Below are positions 23,501 to 33,927 of a stretch of 64,000 bases of DNA, one piece after another. This DNA is from Myxocyprinus asiaticus. Taxonomy: Eukaryota; Chordata; Actinopteri; Cypriniformes; Catostomidae. The first letter of the stretch is position 1. The number at the start of each line of letters is the position of its first letter. The notes beneath the pieces were generated by a model that made no database searches, was not told the origin of the DNA, and saw nothing but the letters and a program-made list of their open reading frames with translations. Position numbers and translations under genes: made by a program. The stretch lies in the NCBI RefSeq assembly GCF_019703515.2, contig NC_059393.1, forward strand, positions 10,496,001 to 10,560,000, read 5' to 3'.

Positions 23501-25290
23501 AAAGACACAAACCCCCTCAACAATGCTAACCTACTGCCAAGGCTTGTGTACTGTACTCCTGCTTTTACAAAGAGCCATGTGCACCGAGTGTATGCTAGCT
23601 AAGTGTGCCCCACGAGCTTGACTGAATTATGTAACGCTAATGTACTAAATCTCTATGTGTGCCTTGGCCAGCTTGGCTGAATGGCTTAAACGGCTAATGA
23701 CCTAACTCATAATGTGTATGTGGACCAGGAAAGCCCAGAGTTTATTTAACTTGTGACTTAGTCTAGCTAAGTGTAGATTTATTTAAACTAATGACCTAAG
23801 ATAGCAATGTGTGCAAGTGCCAGATTTGTTTGTATCAGTCGACTTCTGTGTTCACAGCATTCCTGGCAGTCTGTTCTTGTCTCTGCTTTGCTCACCTGCC
23901 TTACACACAATGGCTGAACCTGCTTTGGCTTTGTTCGAATCTATGTTCATTGGTAGAGCAAAAATAGACAAAATAATACCTGGCCATATTGTGTCTAAAA
24001 TGTAAGTTACCTGAGAGTAGTTTCTTGTTTATCGAATTTTTGTGTTTAAGCAATATCAGTCTTGTCATAGTTATTCAGACTTTAATAGAATATATTTTCA
24101 CCTTTTTTTTGTTTTTTTTTTTGGTCTCTTTTAGATACAATCTGGGTCAGGATAAATCTTCACACAGGTGTCACATTAAAAAAGGTTTCATTCTGCTGCT
24201 TGCATTGACATTCTTACTGTCTGCTATTTTTTACATTTCCGATTACTCGCTAAAGCCAGCTATGCCACCTAACACCTTGTATAAAGTGGTAAATCAGATA
24301 CGCTCCTATTATGTGGTGATTGATATCCCTTCTGCCCATGATAATAAAACACTGTTTTTAGCACCGCCACCCAAAGCTAATCAACAAGTCCAACAAACAG
24401 CCACAACTACCAGTCATACTACAATCACTGAAACATCCACTGTGATCAAAGACATTTCAATGCGTCATCATGATGCTTATCCACGCAACTATCATTTCAT
24501 CCTGGATGAACCTGATAAATGTCCCCAGCAGAATCCATTCCTGGTCTTGATGGTCCCTGTGGCCCCTCATGAGTTGGAGGCTCGAAGCGCCATCCGGAGC
24601 ACATGGGGAAAAGAGAGCTCTGTCCAGGGAAATGCAGTGATGACTTTGTTCTTGGTGGGCTTGTCTGAAGGAGCTGAAAATGATAAAGTCCAACAGCAGC
24701 TACAGGAAGAGAGCCAACAACACCGAGACTTGCTGCAAAGCAACTTCGTCGACACGTACGTCAATCTGACCATTAAGACAATGGTGATCATGGACTGGTT
24801 GGCCACTCGTTGCCCTCAAGCATCTTATGGCATGAAGGTTGATTCTGACATATTCTTGAATGTGGAGAATTTGATGACTCTCCTATTAGCCCCCAACACA
24901 CCCAGACAGAACTACATCACAGGTATTGTGATGTGGAACCGACCAGTCATCAGAAACAAAGACTCAAAATGGTATGTGCCAGAGGAACTGTACCCAGAAC
25001 CGATTTACCCAACGTACCTGCTGGGTATGGGATATGTTTTCTCCAATGATCTTCCAAAGAAATTAGTTGAAGTTTCCAAGGACATAAAGCCCTTTAACAT
25101 AGAGGACGCATATGTGGGTGCTTGTCTGAAACGTTTAAGCATTTCACCCTCAAACCCTCCAGACTCTTCTCAATTCAGAGCCTATCTGGGTACGTATAAA
25201 CGCGAAGAGTTTATGAGGGTCATTACAACAATCCTCAATTCTCCGCAGCAGCTAATAGACTTCTGGCAGGATGTAAAGAGGCTCACTTGA
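20528..25290 (+). CDS. GT31 beta-1,3-galactosyltransferase-like protein, gene 1 (two exons)
   Basis: Coding exons 20528-20565 and 24135-25290 join in phase across AG|GTGAGC and TTTTAG|A, giving 397 residues. The N-terminus MEVKIIDRNGWKR precedes a basic stretch and one transmembrane segment (about 30-47), so this is a type II membrane protein as expected for Golgi glycosyltransferases. The lumenal part has a Thr-rich stem (about 101-115), the GT31 motif RSAIRSTWG (163-171), a DxD metal-binding motif DSD (249-251) and EDAYVG (from 336). Sequons NKT and NLT are visible. GT31 enzymes add galactose or GlcNAc from UDP-sugars in beta-1,3 linkage; the exact donor and acceptor cannot be read here. 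It is one of a tandem set with the pseudogene at 38.4 kb and the gene at 50 kb. Exon 1 is inferred from phase and from its duplicate at 26.5 kb. Its 3.6-kb intron is full of repeats. Confidence 0.8.
20735..21380. mobile_element. Tc1-derived fragment in GT31 gene 1 intron, with hairpin
   Basis: The plus strand keeps transposase pieces: GLSISITADLLGFSHTTVSR (helix-turn-helix, about 20943-21002) and, from 21068, MARLVRTERMAQISPLYT followed by CTTCQTLRRMGYN. At 21213-21250 the part encoding AKNRKLRLLWA is forward, while 21294-21375 encodes the same part (QNWTVKDWK side) in reverse, forming a head-to-head hairpin. Stops and frameshifts show it is inactive. Confidence 0.75.
21519..21770. repeat. 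fragment of TTAA MITE family 2
   Basis: GGATGTAAATGGAAATAGGA, then GTGGCTATGCTTTTGAAACA and TTTATGGACTGGCCCCACTCAC, follow the same order as in the MITEs at 51373-52260 and 56590-57130. Both termini are missing or altered. Confidence 0.55.
21785..22233 (-). mobile_element. tRNA-derived SINE, minus strand
   Basis: Read on the minus strand it starts GGGCCTGGGTAGCTCAGCGA at 22233, an A-box-like segment, and has the B-box-like GAGTTCAAATCC about 50 bases on. It ends in an A/AAAAT-rich tail, seen on the plus strand as TTTTTATTTTTATTTATTTT at about 21787. This is the layout of a complete tRNA-related SINE. The 125-codon frame at 21759-22136 is incidental. Confidence 0.85.
22370..22545. repeat. diverged fragment of the 22.9-kb MITE family
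   Basis: CAGATTTTCTTGACACATGG through ACAAAAGAGTATCACAAAGCAG parallels CAGATTTTCTCGACCCGCGG and ACTAAAAGATTATCACAAAG inside the element at 22914-23392. Confidence 0.6.
22914..23392. mobile_element. ~480-bp MITE with GGCCTGAGTATACTTCG termini
   Basis: The left end AAGGCCTGAGTATACTTCGG is matched in inverted orientation by CGAAGTATACCCAGGCCTTT at the right. It is more CpG-rich than its surroundings, which suggests it is young. A 142-codon frame inside (23033-23461) has no family similarity. It lies in the intron of GT31 gene 1. Confidence 0.8.
23393..24134 (+). other. GT31 gene 1 intron, 3' part
   Basis: There is no recognised repeat, except that GCTAATGAC(C)TAA-like phrases recur (about 23690, 23790). 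A T-rich tract (24100-24124) forms the polypyrimidine region before the acceptor at 24134. Confidence 0.4.
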
Positions 25291-26230
25291 AGGCAGTAAA
25301 ATGAGTTTTCTGTCTGAATAGATTATTTGTTTTACTTTGTGAAAGACTGTTATGCTGTAAATTGTAAATTAACTGCATAAGTCTGTAAATTAATTTCACA
25401 ACATTTTATTTGATGTATTTTTGTGTTTCATTAACTCAAACAAAGAGTCTTTTGCAAAACTTAACAGATACATATTCATGTGCAATGTTGTTAGTTCTGA
25501 CTGGGGTAATAGCTTTAAGTAGCTTAAAAGTTTTGTATTTGGAGGAGAAGGGGATATTTATTAATTGAATACATGAAAGGATTTGTTGATTCTTAAATTG
25601 TATATACAGTATATAGTCAGTAAAAAAGTATTTGTTGTTATTTGGTCTTATACCCTGTTAAGCAAAGTCATAACTGTTTTACCTTTATTTATTAATGTGT
25701 ACTTTAAATTACTAAACCAGAATTTCTGTTCTCACTCATGACCTTTATACCGTAAACAGTTAAATCAACAAGTGTAGTCAGACAATGTCAGAATTCTGTT
25801 TCTTATGATATGACCTATTTAACAAATATATATCCTAATCCTGATTGCTATGTATAAGACATCACAATGGATAAATGCTAAGATGCCTGGCAAACGCAGT
25901 TTAACTAGTACTGAGTGCCTTTGATGGTAAGGTTGTTATTGACAAAATACAATGCATGAATGAAATGCATTTGGATGTGTATTTTCAGTTATGTACTATT
26001 TTTATCAGTTCAACCTGTTACAATGTTCATGTTACATTTTTTTTTTTTTTTTACAAGCTTTATTGTTGTTGAGGCTAATGCCTATTAATGTTGAGCTAAT
26101 ACTATTAAGTGTCTTGCCATACCACAAGAGGTCCATCCAAGTAACCATAATGTAATTTATGAATTCGAAAAGACTATGACTTACTGCACGTCCAATACTG
26201 CACGATGTTAAGATTCTGCTAAAAATTGTG
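25291..26230 (+). other. 3' flank of GT31 gene 1; 25780-26230 duplicated at 18.6-19.35 kb
   Basis: This is AT-rich non-coding sequence after the stop codon. The second half matches 18590-19350 in order and orientation (see that entry), marking the boundary of a tandem duplication unit. No clear AATAAA is retained at the position equivalent to 19319. Confidence 0.55.
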
Positions 26231-26279
26231 TCTTGTTGTCCAGTATAAATATTTTAACATCCTTAACATTTTTGTGAGG

Positions 26280-26375
26280 TTTATGCTTAAAACAAGGCAA
26301 AAAAAAAAAAAAAAATAATAATAATAAATAAAAATAATAATTATAATAATAATAAAAATAATAAAAAAATTACAA
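26280..26375 (+). repeat. A-rich / (AAT)n low-complexity tract
   Basis: An A-run followed by an imperfect AAT trinucleotide tract. It is non-coding and lies between GT31 gene 1 and the duplicated first exon. Confidence 0.85.
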
Positions 26376-26471
26376 TAGGGTAAAGAACAGATTTATTCAA
26401 GATATATTCTCTGAAAACAAGCCTCATTACCTTTTTATAAAATGTTCCTTCTTTAATAAATTAATCCTGTT

Positions 26472-26509
26472 TCAAGGTAAATTTCTCCAACAGAAATGGC
26501 AGGAAGAGG
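26472..26509 (+). pseudogene. duplicated GT31-like first exon without start codon
   Basis: The 3' part AACAGAAATGGCAGGAAGAG|GTGAGCTC matches exon 1 of gene 1 (GACAGAAATGGCTGGAAGAG|GTGAGCTC) including the splice donor, and similarity continues into the intron. The position of gene 1's initiator (ATGGAGGTAAAAATC) reads TTCAAGGTAAATTTC here, so the start codon is lost in that frame. The alternative ATGGCAGGAAGAG, if spliced to 49943, would read in frame into gene 3 (MAGRASFRQMV..), but this would span 23 kb and the pseudogene. It most likely belonged to the decayed copy at 38.4 kb. Confidence 0.6.
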
Positions 26510-27690
26510 TGAGCTCACCATTGCTAATGTCTTTTCTTATGGCATGACTTCTTGTATAAAGATGACTTTATGAAATTACAGCTATGTGGATGTTATGATC
26601 AGGGATGTGAAGTACTTACAGTATACATCATTAGTATACTTATTAATAAAAGGGCAAGAACATAAAGATACCTCAGAAAATACATTTTCATGTTTTTCTT
26701 CTAAGTATTGCTTTTATTTTCAATTTTACATTTTGTATTGCTCATGAAAATGTAAAAAAATTGGAATGTTAACCTTGAGGTCAGCTGTCTTTTAATGAAT
26801 GATGCCATGTTACTTTAAGACAGAGAATCTGAGTTGATGTCAGAGTTTTATACAAAGTCACATAACCTCAGTATTTGCAGGGACCCCCCTTTTCAATAAT
26901 TGTCTAGGAAATTTTGCCCACTCAAATGTTTGTATCCCCCAGTACACAAAACACTTTGTAGGGTTATTGTGTTATTTGGGGAATTTTTAATTAACTCAAG
27001 AAATATTGAAAGTGAATATTTGTACTTTTACACAATTACATTTCCTAGGCAAAATTATATTAGTGTCAAGTTATACAGGGATTCGAAGCCTCAATGTCTA
27101 CCCAAACTTGAAAAAGGCTTCAATCAACTTCAGAGGATGCATGGAATAACTCAAAACATCTGATTCTTCATCACCGAATCAATTTATTAAAAATCTTTCA
27201 GCAACAAATTGATCTTCTTTTGCTTATTTTCAGTGCTTAATTCAGATGTATAGTTTAATAACCTATACAGAGAACACACAAACCATATGAGTCACTACAC
27301 ACAGCAATGAGACCATTTAAGTACATTAAACTCATTTAAACTACAAACAATGTTAATAGAATACTCACAAATTCAACAACAACACTAAATCAAATGCACA
27401 TACTGCACATGGCCAGCTAGCATATTAGACGCTAAACCCGCTAGCATTAACAAACAACTTGCGAGACATACACAACGTTCTTTTAAACAGTCTGTAGTCA
27501 CTAAAGAAATTACTGTTTATCCTACCAGTAGCATCTCAAAGTTGATGAACACATTGTGGCTTTTCCCAGCTGTCCTTGAACAAACTCAGCATGTGGTTCA
27601 CTCCAAACTCAATGGCTACAACCATGCAGATTTTAGCAATCTTTCTCCTTTGGTTGAAAAAAAAAAGGAAACCAACAAACTACATGTACA
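26510..27690. other. intergenic, unrecognised
   Basis: This is AT-rich sequence with no supported gene. About 27530-27690 reads like non-coding repeat sequence adjoining the LINE 3' end. An 87-codon frame at 26900-27163 shows no motif. Confidence 0.35.
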
Positions 27691-30600
27691 TCTTAAATCC
27701 TGACCATTAACTCTGTGTCTTTGAGATATTTAAATAAAAAGTTGAACACTCTTACAGTTGTATCTTTGTTTAACAAATTCTGCAGTGAAAGCTGATTAAC
27801 TCCTATATCTCTAAGTGCTTCTATAAGTTGTAGTCTTTCATTGTAATAACCTTTACACTTTATTAAAACATGCTTGACTGTTTCAGGAAGATCATATCTG
27901 ACACAACATCTGGATACATGTTTTCCAACCATATGTAGTGACTGGTTAAGAGCAGAATGCCCAATTCTGAGACATGGTATTATACTGTCTTCCCTTCTAT
28001 TCCCAAAACTTCTCCTCTCGCTCCCAAATATTCTCTGAATATTATATAGATGTCGTCCTTTATTCTCACTGTCCCATATCCTTTACAGCTCCTTTAATTA
28101 GCCCTTTTATTTCCAATTTACTCATTGGAACATTCAGCTCTATGTCTGAGTGTTTTAATGCTTGTTTTGCTATTTGATCCACCACTTCATTTCCTTCTAC
28201 CCCTATACGAGCGGGTACCCATTCAAATGAGATAACTGTTCTTGTTTGATGTATTCTGAACAAACTTTGTAAATATCTGATAAAATGTCTTGCCTAGTTG
28301 ATGATTTTCCACTCTTTAGACTTAATAATGCTGCAAAAGAGTCCGAACATATGACCACTTCAGGTATTTTGATCTCTTCCACCCACTGAAGAGCCAGTAA
28401 TTTTGCAAGCATTTCTGTTGTATAGACTGATATATGATTAGATGTTCTTTTTGCTATTTTGTTCCTAAACCTTGGTATATACACTGCTGATGCTGTATGT
28501 TTCAGGATCTTGAGATCCATCTGTATATAGCTGAATTACTGATATATATTTCTTATCTTAATATTTATGTACTATTGTTTCTTAAGATTCTTGTCTGTTT
28601 TTATCATTTATACTCACTAGAATTTGAAAGTCAACTACAGGCAATGGGAATAGCCATGGGGGTGTTGCTGGCAATACTACAGTAGGACAAACAGCACAGT
28701 TACTTGTTCCAATTTGACGAGCCTCTTTATTTGCTTTCCATCCAAAGCTATTCAGATTTATATATTCATGTTCCCAGCAATTTTCTAATACTTTTTTAAC
28801 TGGATGTACTTCTGAATGCCCTTTCACAGTTGCCCAATATACCAATTTCAGTTTTGACCTACGAAACTCCAACGGCATCTCACCCATTTCAACCTGTAGA
28901 GCTGACACAGGTGATGTTTTAAATGCTCCACAGCATGTTCTTAAAGCTTGATTTTGTATTATATTTACTTTATAAAGCAGAGATGCTGAGGCTGTTCCAT
29001 AAATCATAATCCCATAATCTACTGAAGACCTTATGAGTGCACAGTATACAGGTGCATCTCAATAAATTAGAATGTCGTGGAAAAGTTCATTTATTTCAGT
29101 AATTCAACTCAAATTGTGAAACTCGTGTATTAAATAAATTCAATGCACACAGACTGAAGTAGTTTAAGTCTTTGGTTCTTTTAATTGTGATGATTTTGGC
29201 TCACATTTAACAAAAACCCACCAATTCACTATCTCAAAAAATTAGAATATTTTGACATGCCAATCAGCTAATCAACTCAAAACACTTGCAAAGGTTTCCT
29301 GAGCCTTCAAAATGGTCTCTCAGTTTGGTTCACTAGGCTACACAATCATGGGGAAGACTGCTGATCTGACAGTTGTCCAGAAGACAATCATTGACACCCT
29401 TCACAAGGAGGGTAAGCCACAAACATTCATTGCCAAAGAAGCTGGCTGTTCACAGAGTGCTGTATCCAAGCATGTTAACAGAAAGTTGAGTGGAAGGAAA
29501 AAGTGTTGAAGAAAAAGATGCACAACCAACCAAGAGAACCGCAGCCTTATGATTGTCAAGCAAAATCGATTCAAGAATTTGGGTGAACTTCACAAGGAAT
29601 GGACTGAAGCCGGGGTCAAGGCATCAAGAGCCACCACACACAGACATGTCAAGGAATTTGGCTACAGTTGTCGTATTCCTCTTGTTAAGCCACTCCTGAA
29701 CCAACGTCAGAGCGTCTTACCTGGGCTAAGGAGAAGAAGAACTGGACTGCTGCCCAGTGTTCCAAAGTCCTCTTTTCAGATGAGAGCAAGTTTTGTATTT
29801 CATTTGGAAACCAAGGTCCTAGAGTCTGGAGGAAGGGTGGAGAAGCTCATGGCCCAAGTTGCTTGAAGTCCAGTGTTAAGTTTCCACAGTCTGTGATGAT
29901 TTGGGGTGCAATGTCATCTGCTGGTGTTGGTCCATTGTGTTTTTTGAAAACCAAAGTCACTGCACACGTTTACCAAGAAATTTTGGAGCACTTCATGCTT
30001 TCTTCTGCTGACCAGCTTTTTAAAGATGCTGATTTCATTTTCCAGCAGGATTTGGCACCTGCCCACACTGCCAAAAGCACCAAAAGTTGGTTAAATGACC
30101 ATGGTGTTGGTGTGCTTGACTGGCCAGCAAACTCACCAGACCTGAACCCCATAGAGAATCTATGGGGTATTGTCAAGAGGAAAATGAGAAACAAGAGACC
30201 AAAAAATGCAGATGAGCTGAAGGCCACTGTCAAAGAAACCTGGGCTTCCATACCACCTCAGCAGTGCCACAAACTGATCACCTCCATGCCACGCCGAATT
30301 GAGGCAGTAATTAAAGCAAAAGGAGCCCCTACCAAGTATTGAGTACATATACAGTAAATGAACATACTTTCCAGAAGGCCAACAATTCACTAAAAATGTT
30401 TTTTTTATTGGTCTTATGATGTATTCTAATTTTTTGAGATAGTGAATTGGTGGGTTTTTGTTAAATGTGAGCCAAAATCATCACAATTAAAAGAACCAAA
30501 GACTTAAACTACTTCAGTCTGTGTGCACTGAATTTATTTAATACATGAGTTTCACAATTTGAGTTGAATTACTGAAATAAATGAACTTTTCCACGACATT

Positions 30601-30815
30601 CTAATTTATTGAGATGCACCTTGCTGGTCAGCACCCCAATCTATACCTGCCAAACTCCTCAAAACATTCATTCCTCTCTTACTTTTATCTATTATCTTTT
30701 GGATGTGTGTTGCAAATATTGTTTTTGAATCCATCCAGATACCTAAAAATCTGATTACAGACTCTTGTTTCAGTTCTTGATCATATAACTTTAATTTGAT
30801 AGATGGGGTTTTTCT
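27690..30815 (-). pseudogene. LINE (RT + RNase H, I/Nimb-like) remnant, interrupted by a Tc1 element
   Basis: The minus strand read from about 30815 downward encodes the thumb end of a reverse transcriptase: IRFLGIWMDSKTIF, then SLAGIDWGADQQ. It breaks off at 30622 and resumes at 29048 with LCALIRSSVDYGIMIYGTAS. An RNase H domain follows (TTEMLAKLLALQW with Glu, VICSDSFAALLSL with Asp, and WVPARIGVEGNEVVD). It ends with a C-terminal Cys/His region (VKHVLIKC). Frameshifts between 28520 and 28580 and near 28260 break the frame, and the 5' part is missing. RNase H after RT is typical of I-superfamily LINEs. The Tc1 element at 29049-30621 sits inside the coding sequence. Confidence 0.85.
29049..30621 (+). 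mobile_element. Tc1/mariner transposon, near full length, disabled transposase
   Basis: Long terminal inverted repeats (about 200 bp) start CAGGTGCATCTCAATAAATT and end AATTTATTGAGATGCACCT, with TA at the left insertion point. A transposase reading frame runs 29312-30342. It has an N-terminal helix-turn-helix (TFIAKEAGCSQSAVSKHV), a DD34E catalytic set in FSDES, FQQDLAPAH and PDLNPIENLW, and the C-terminus KAKGAPTKY. It is broken by an in-frame stop at about 29507 and a frameshift near 29710-29865, so it cannot make transposase as it stands. It is inserted in a LINE. Confidence 0.9.
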
Positions 30816-31370
30816 CTCTCTTTTTTTTTTTTTTTTTTTTTAGCACATCTACTTTGCAAACAAAGATCCCTCTGCACGCTGGTAATCACACACACACCTG
30901 GTTCTATGTGACGTGCAGTTTCAATGGCCAATCAGCTTCCTTGTTTCTTCCAGGTTACTATGTGCTCACAACCAATAGTCTCCATTCATTTTGATCTCAA
31001 ATCTAAACTAATTTCACCTGACATTTTTTTTTCTTTATTTAACAATAATGAATATAATTATTTTTCAATTTCAAGTTTAGCTTAACAATTAGTGTTAATC
31101 ATAATGAAAATACATCTTCTAAATATATACAACTATATTTAATAGCGATTTCAAAAGCTAAGTTAACTCCTCCGTCGCACAAGAAAAACTCATGCGACGG
31201 AGGAGACTGCTAAATATTGTGATGTTCCCTGCTGCAGTCACGGCCGGCTTATGAATACTTCCGGCATTTCCGTCACCGATTTCTGACGTCATCGTTGTGT
31301 GTCGCGTTAAGAGTGACGCAAAAGACCATTTGAAATCCGATTTGAGCAGCCAGAGCGTCCGGACTGAGAC
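30816..31370. other. T-run, short unknown stretch and left arm of a CGATTT-type element
   Basis: A T-run at 30820-30841 could be the reverse of a poly(A) tail. From about 31165 there is a short inverted pair, AACTCCTCCGTCGCA / TGCGACGGAGGAG (31165-31205). From about 31205 to 31362 the sequence is CpG-rich and includes TTTGAAATCCGATTTGAGCA, whose counterpart lies after 33928. It is therefore one arm of a larger DNA element split by the hAT-like insertion. Confidence 0.4.
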
Positions 31371-33919
31371 CAGTGTTGCCAATTTAGCGACTCTTCAAAC
31401 AAATTTGAAGTACCAAAAATAATTAGATATACTGAGGAATTCACTGGTGTTTCAGGCCTAAAAATGAATATAGATAAATCTGTATTATATCCCCTCAAAG
31501 ATTGCTCCTCTTCAGAAATAGAGAACATTCCAGTTAAACATAAATTAACATATTTAGGTATAATAATTTGTAAAAATGAAAAACAAAGGAGTCAATTAAA
31601 TTTTGAACCAATTATTGAGAAAACTAAAAAGAAATGTAATTTGTGGTTAATGAGGGACATCTCATTATTTGGGAGGGTATTATTGTCAAAGGCGGAAGGT
31701 ATATCTAGATCTGTTTATACGTCATTATCGTTAGAGGTGCCTCCCAAGACTATTAAAGATTTAGATCAGATTCTTTATAACTTTATTTGGAGGAAAAAAC
31801 CACATTATTTAAAAAAGGAGGTAATTTGTAATCCTAAAGAGCAAGGGGGACTGGAGGTCTTAGATTATAATACTCTCAATGACACTTTTAAAATTAAATG
31901 GTTGATAGAGTTTATGAAGAATAGAGAAAGTCCTTGGAATGCATTTCCTAATTATATATTTAATACTCTTGGAGGCATAGACTTTTTGTTGAAATGTAAT
32001 TTTTCTGTTGACAAAATTCCTGTTAAATTGGCCGGTTTTCATAGACAAGCCCTGTTAGCATGGAAATTGGTGTATAAGCACAATTTTTCACCCCACAACT
32101 ATTTCATATGGAATAACAAGGACATATTATTTAAAAACAAATCTTTATTCTATCATACTTGGTTCAAGGAAGGTATTCTTTTAGTAAGACAGTTAGTTAA
32201 TTCCCATGGGTACTTGTTGTCATATACTGAATTTCTTCAGAAATTTCAATTACCAGTTAAACCAAGAGAATTTGCTATTGTTTTTGACGCAATTCCAAAG
32301 AGTGTGATGTTACTTTTGAAAAACTGTAACTCAGAAGAAATCAGCATGGTTAATCTTTGTGGAAACATTTTCATTGAAAATGTTGATGTTTTAAAACAAC
32401 AGTGTAGCAATAAGATTATAAGGAATGCTCTTTGTTCTGTGTCCTTACCGGCAGCAAGATCTTTTTGGTCTTCTTTATTCGATAATATCTCTTGGGTTAA
32501 AGCATGGAAACTGCCAAATAAGTTTTGTATCAATAACAAAGTTAAGGAAGTGTCTTACAAAATACTTTATAGAATTTATCCTGCTAAGCATGTTTTGAAA
32601 AGATTTAAGCTTAATATTTCGTATTCCTGTGATTTTTGTGGTCAAGAAAAAGAAACTATTTTGCATCTTTTTTTTCATTGTCTTTACTCAAGATTATTTT
32701 GGAAGGATTTGGAATTTTATATTAACAGAAAAATGGAGTGTATGATAGAAATTTGTATATTTGATGTACTTTTTTATACAGAAAAAGAAAATTTGAATTG
32801 TAAAGAACAACATATTATACATTTGTTTATTTTGTTAGGAAAATTCCATATACATAAAAAGAAGTGGGCTCAATGTAAACCAAATTTTGCACATTTTATA
32901 AATGACTTTAAATTATATGTAAATCTCTTGGAACAAATAAAAAACAAAAAAGCACTGAAAACATGTAATGCTCTGAAAGCATTTCAATTTATGTAATTTT
33001 CTTCCTGTATTTTTTTTTTTTCTCTCTCTCTGGCAGCTAATGTTAATTTGATTATGTGGATATGTAATACCTCTTGTTCTTGTGGCATTGAATCAATAAA
33101 GCATTAAAAAAAATTTTTTTTTAAAAATGTAGCGACTTTTCAGACCTCTTTAGCGACTATTATTTAAAAAAAAAACAAAAACAAACAAAAAAAACCGCCT
33201 AGCGACAAATCTAGCGACTTTTTGGACAACCCTTAGCTACCTTCCGTAGAGTCACCAGTACTGTCCCGCGAGCGCGTGGTCTTGCTTTCCTGCCCAGACC
33301 CGGACGCACAGCTCTCTCTGCGTCTACTTTGTTCAGTGAGACTGACACAGAGGTGAGAAGGCGAGAAGGCGGAGCAACACAATCAGTTGACCGCACGGCA
33401 GCTGACATAGACGTGAATGAGCTGCACATGTGCAAACAGCGTTGTCAAGGACCAATCACGAATCTGTATTGTTTGCTCCCTTTTGTTTTAAATTTAAAGA
33501 GTTTAATTTGACCGGTTATTTTTATTCTTTTCATTCACTTAATCACAAGAGATTTTTAGACAGTTGTTCATTCCTGTTTCTGAACTCTCTGAATTCAGAC
33601 ACTTAGACAATAAAATAATTATTTTTTGTAAATATGCACATAGTGGTTTGTTATGGCAGAGCGCTGTGTGAGAGAAAAGATAAGAAAGTTTCTGTCACTT
33701 CTAACTTTCTCTCTGAGTGATTTATAGATATAGGGAATTAATAGGGTATTACAGTATGTACGGTAAGCACAGAGAAGCAAACACATGTAAAGGGCGGACA
33801 CTATGCAAAATGCAAATGAGATGAGATATGCTAATTAGCGAATGACGTCATTTAGCGACATTTAGCGACTTTTCGAGCAGGCTTTAGCTACTTTCCATTG
33901 AAACTAGTTGGCAACACTG
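31371..33919. mobile_element. hAT-like non-autonomous transposon with 8-bp target duplication, carrying an L1-type insertion
   Basis: The termini CAGTGTTGCCAA and TTGGCAACACTG are perfect 12-bp inverted repeats, flanked on both sides by the direct 8-bp repeat ACTGAGAC (31363-31370 and 33920-33927). This is the signature of a hAT-superfamily insertion. The motif TAGCGAC recurs near both ends (about 31384, 33129, 33150, 33195, 33207, 33852, 33862), resembling the subterminal repeats to which hAT transposases bind. No hAT transposase is present. Without the LINE inside it would be roughly 0.85 kb. Confidence 0.85.
31405..33110 (+). mobile_element. 5'-truncated L1/Tx1-type LINE with long intact 3' reading frame
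   Basis: An uninterrupted frame runs from about 31405 through the stop at 32994-32996 (510 codons from the first Met at 31464). It encodes the end of the reverse transcriptase: VSGLKMNIDKSVLYPL, LWLMRDISLFGRVLLSKAEG, and FIWRKK with KEQGGLEVLDY. A C-terminal Cys/His motif follows (CDFCGQEKETILHLFFHC), typical of L1 and Tx1 ORF2 proteins. A 3' UTR with AATAAAG near 33096 and an A-rich end follow. The endonuclease and the RT catalytic YxDD block are absent, so the copy is 5'-truncated and cannot move by itself. Lack of stops suggests recent insertion. Confidence 0.85.
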
Positions 33920-33927
33920 ACTGAGAC

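Noticed and set aside
23989..24134. Upstream extension of GT31 gene 1 with a start at 23989
   Set aside because: This part is a T-rich intron end (FFLFFFLVSF) followed by a good acceptor at 24134; the tiny exon at 20528 gives a better N-terminus and phase.
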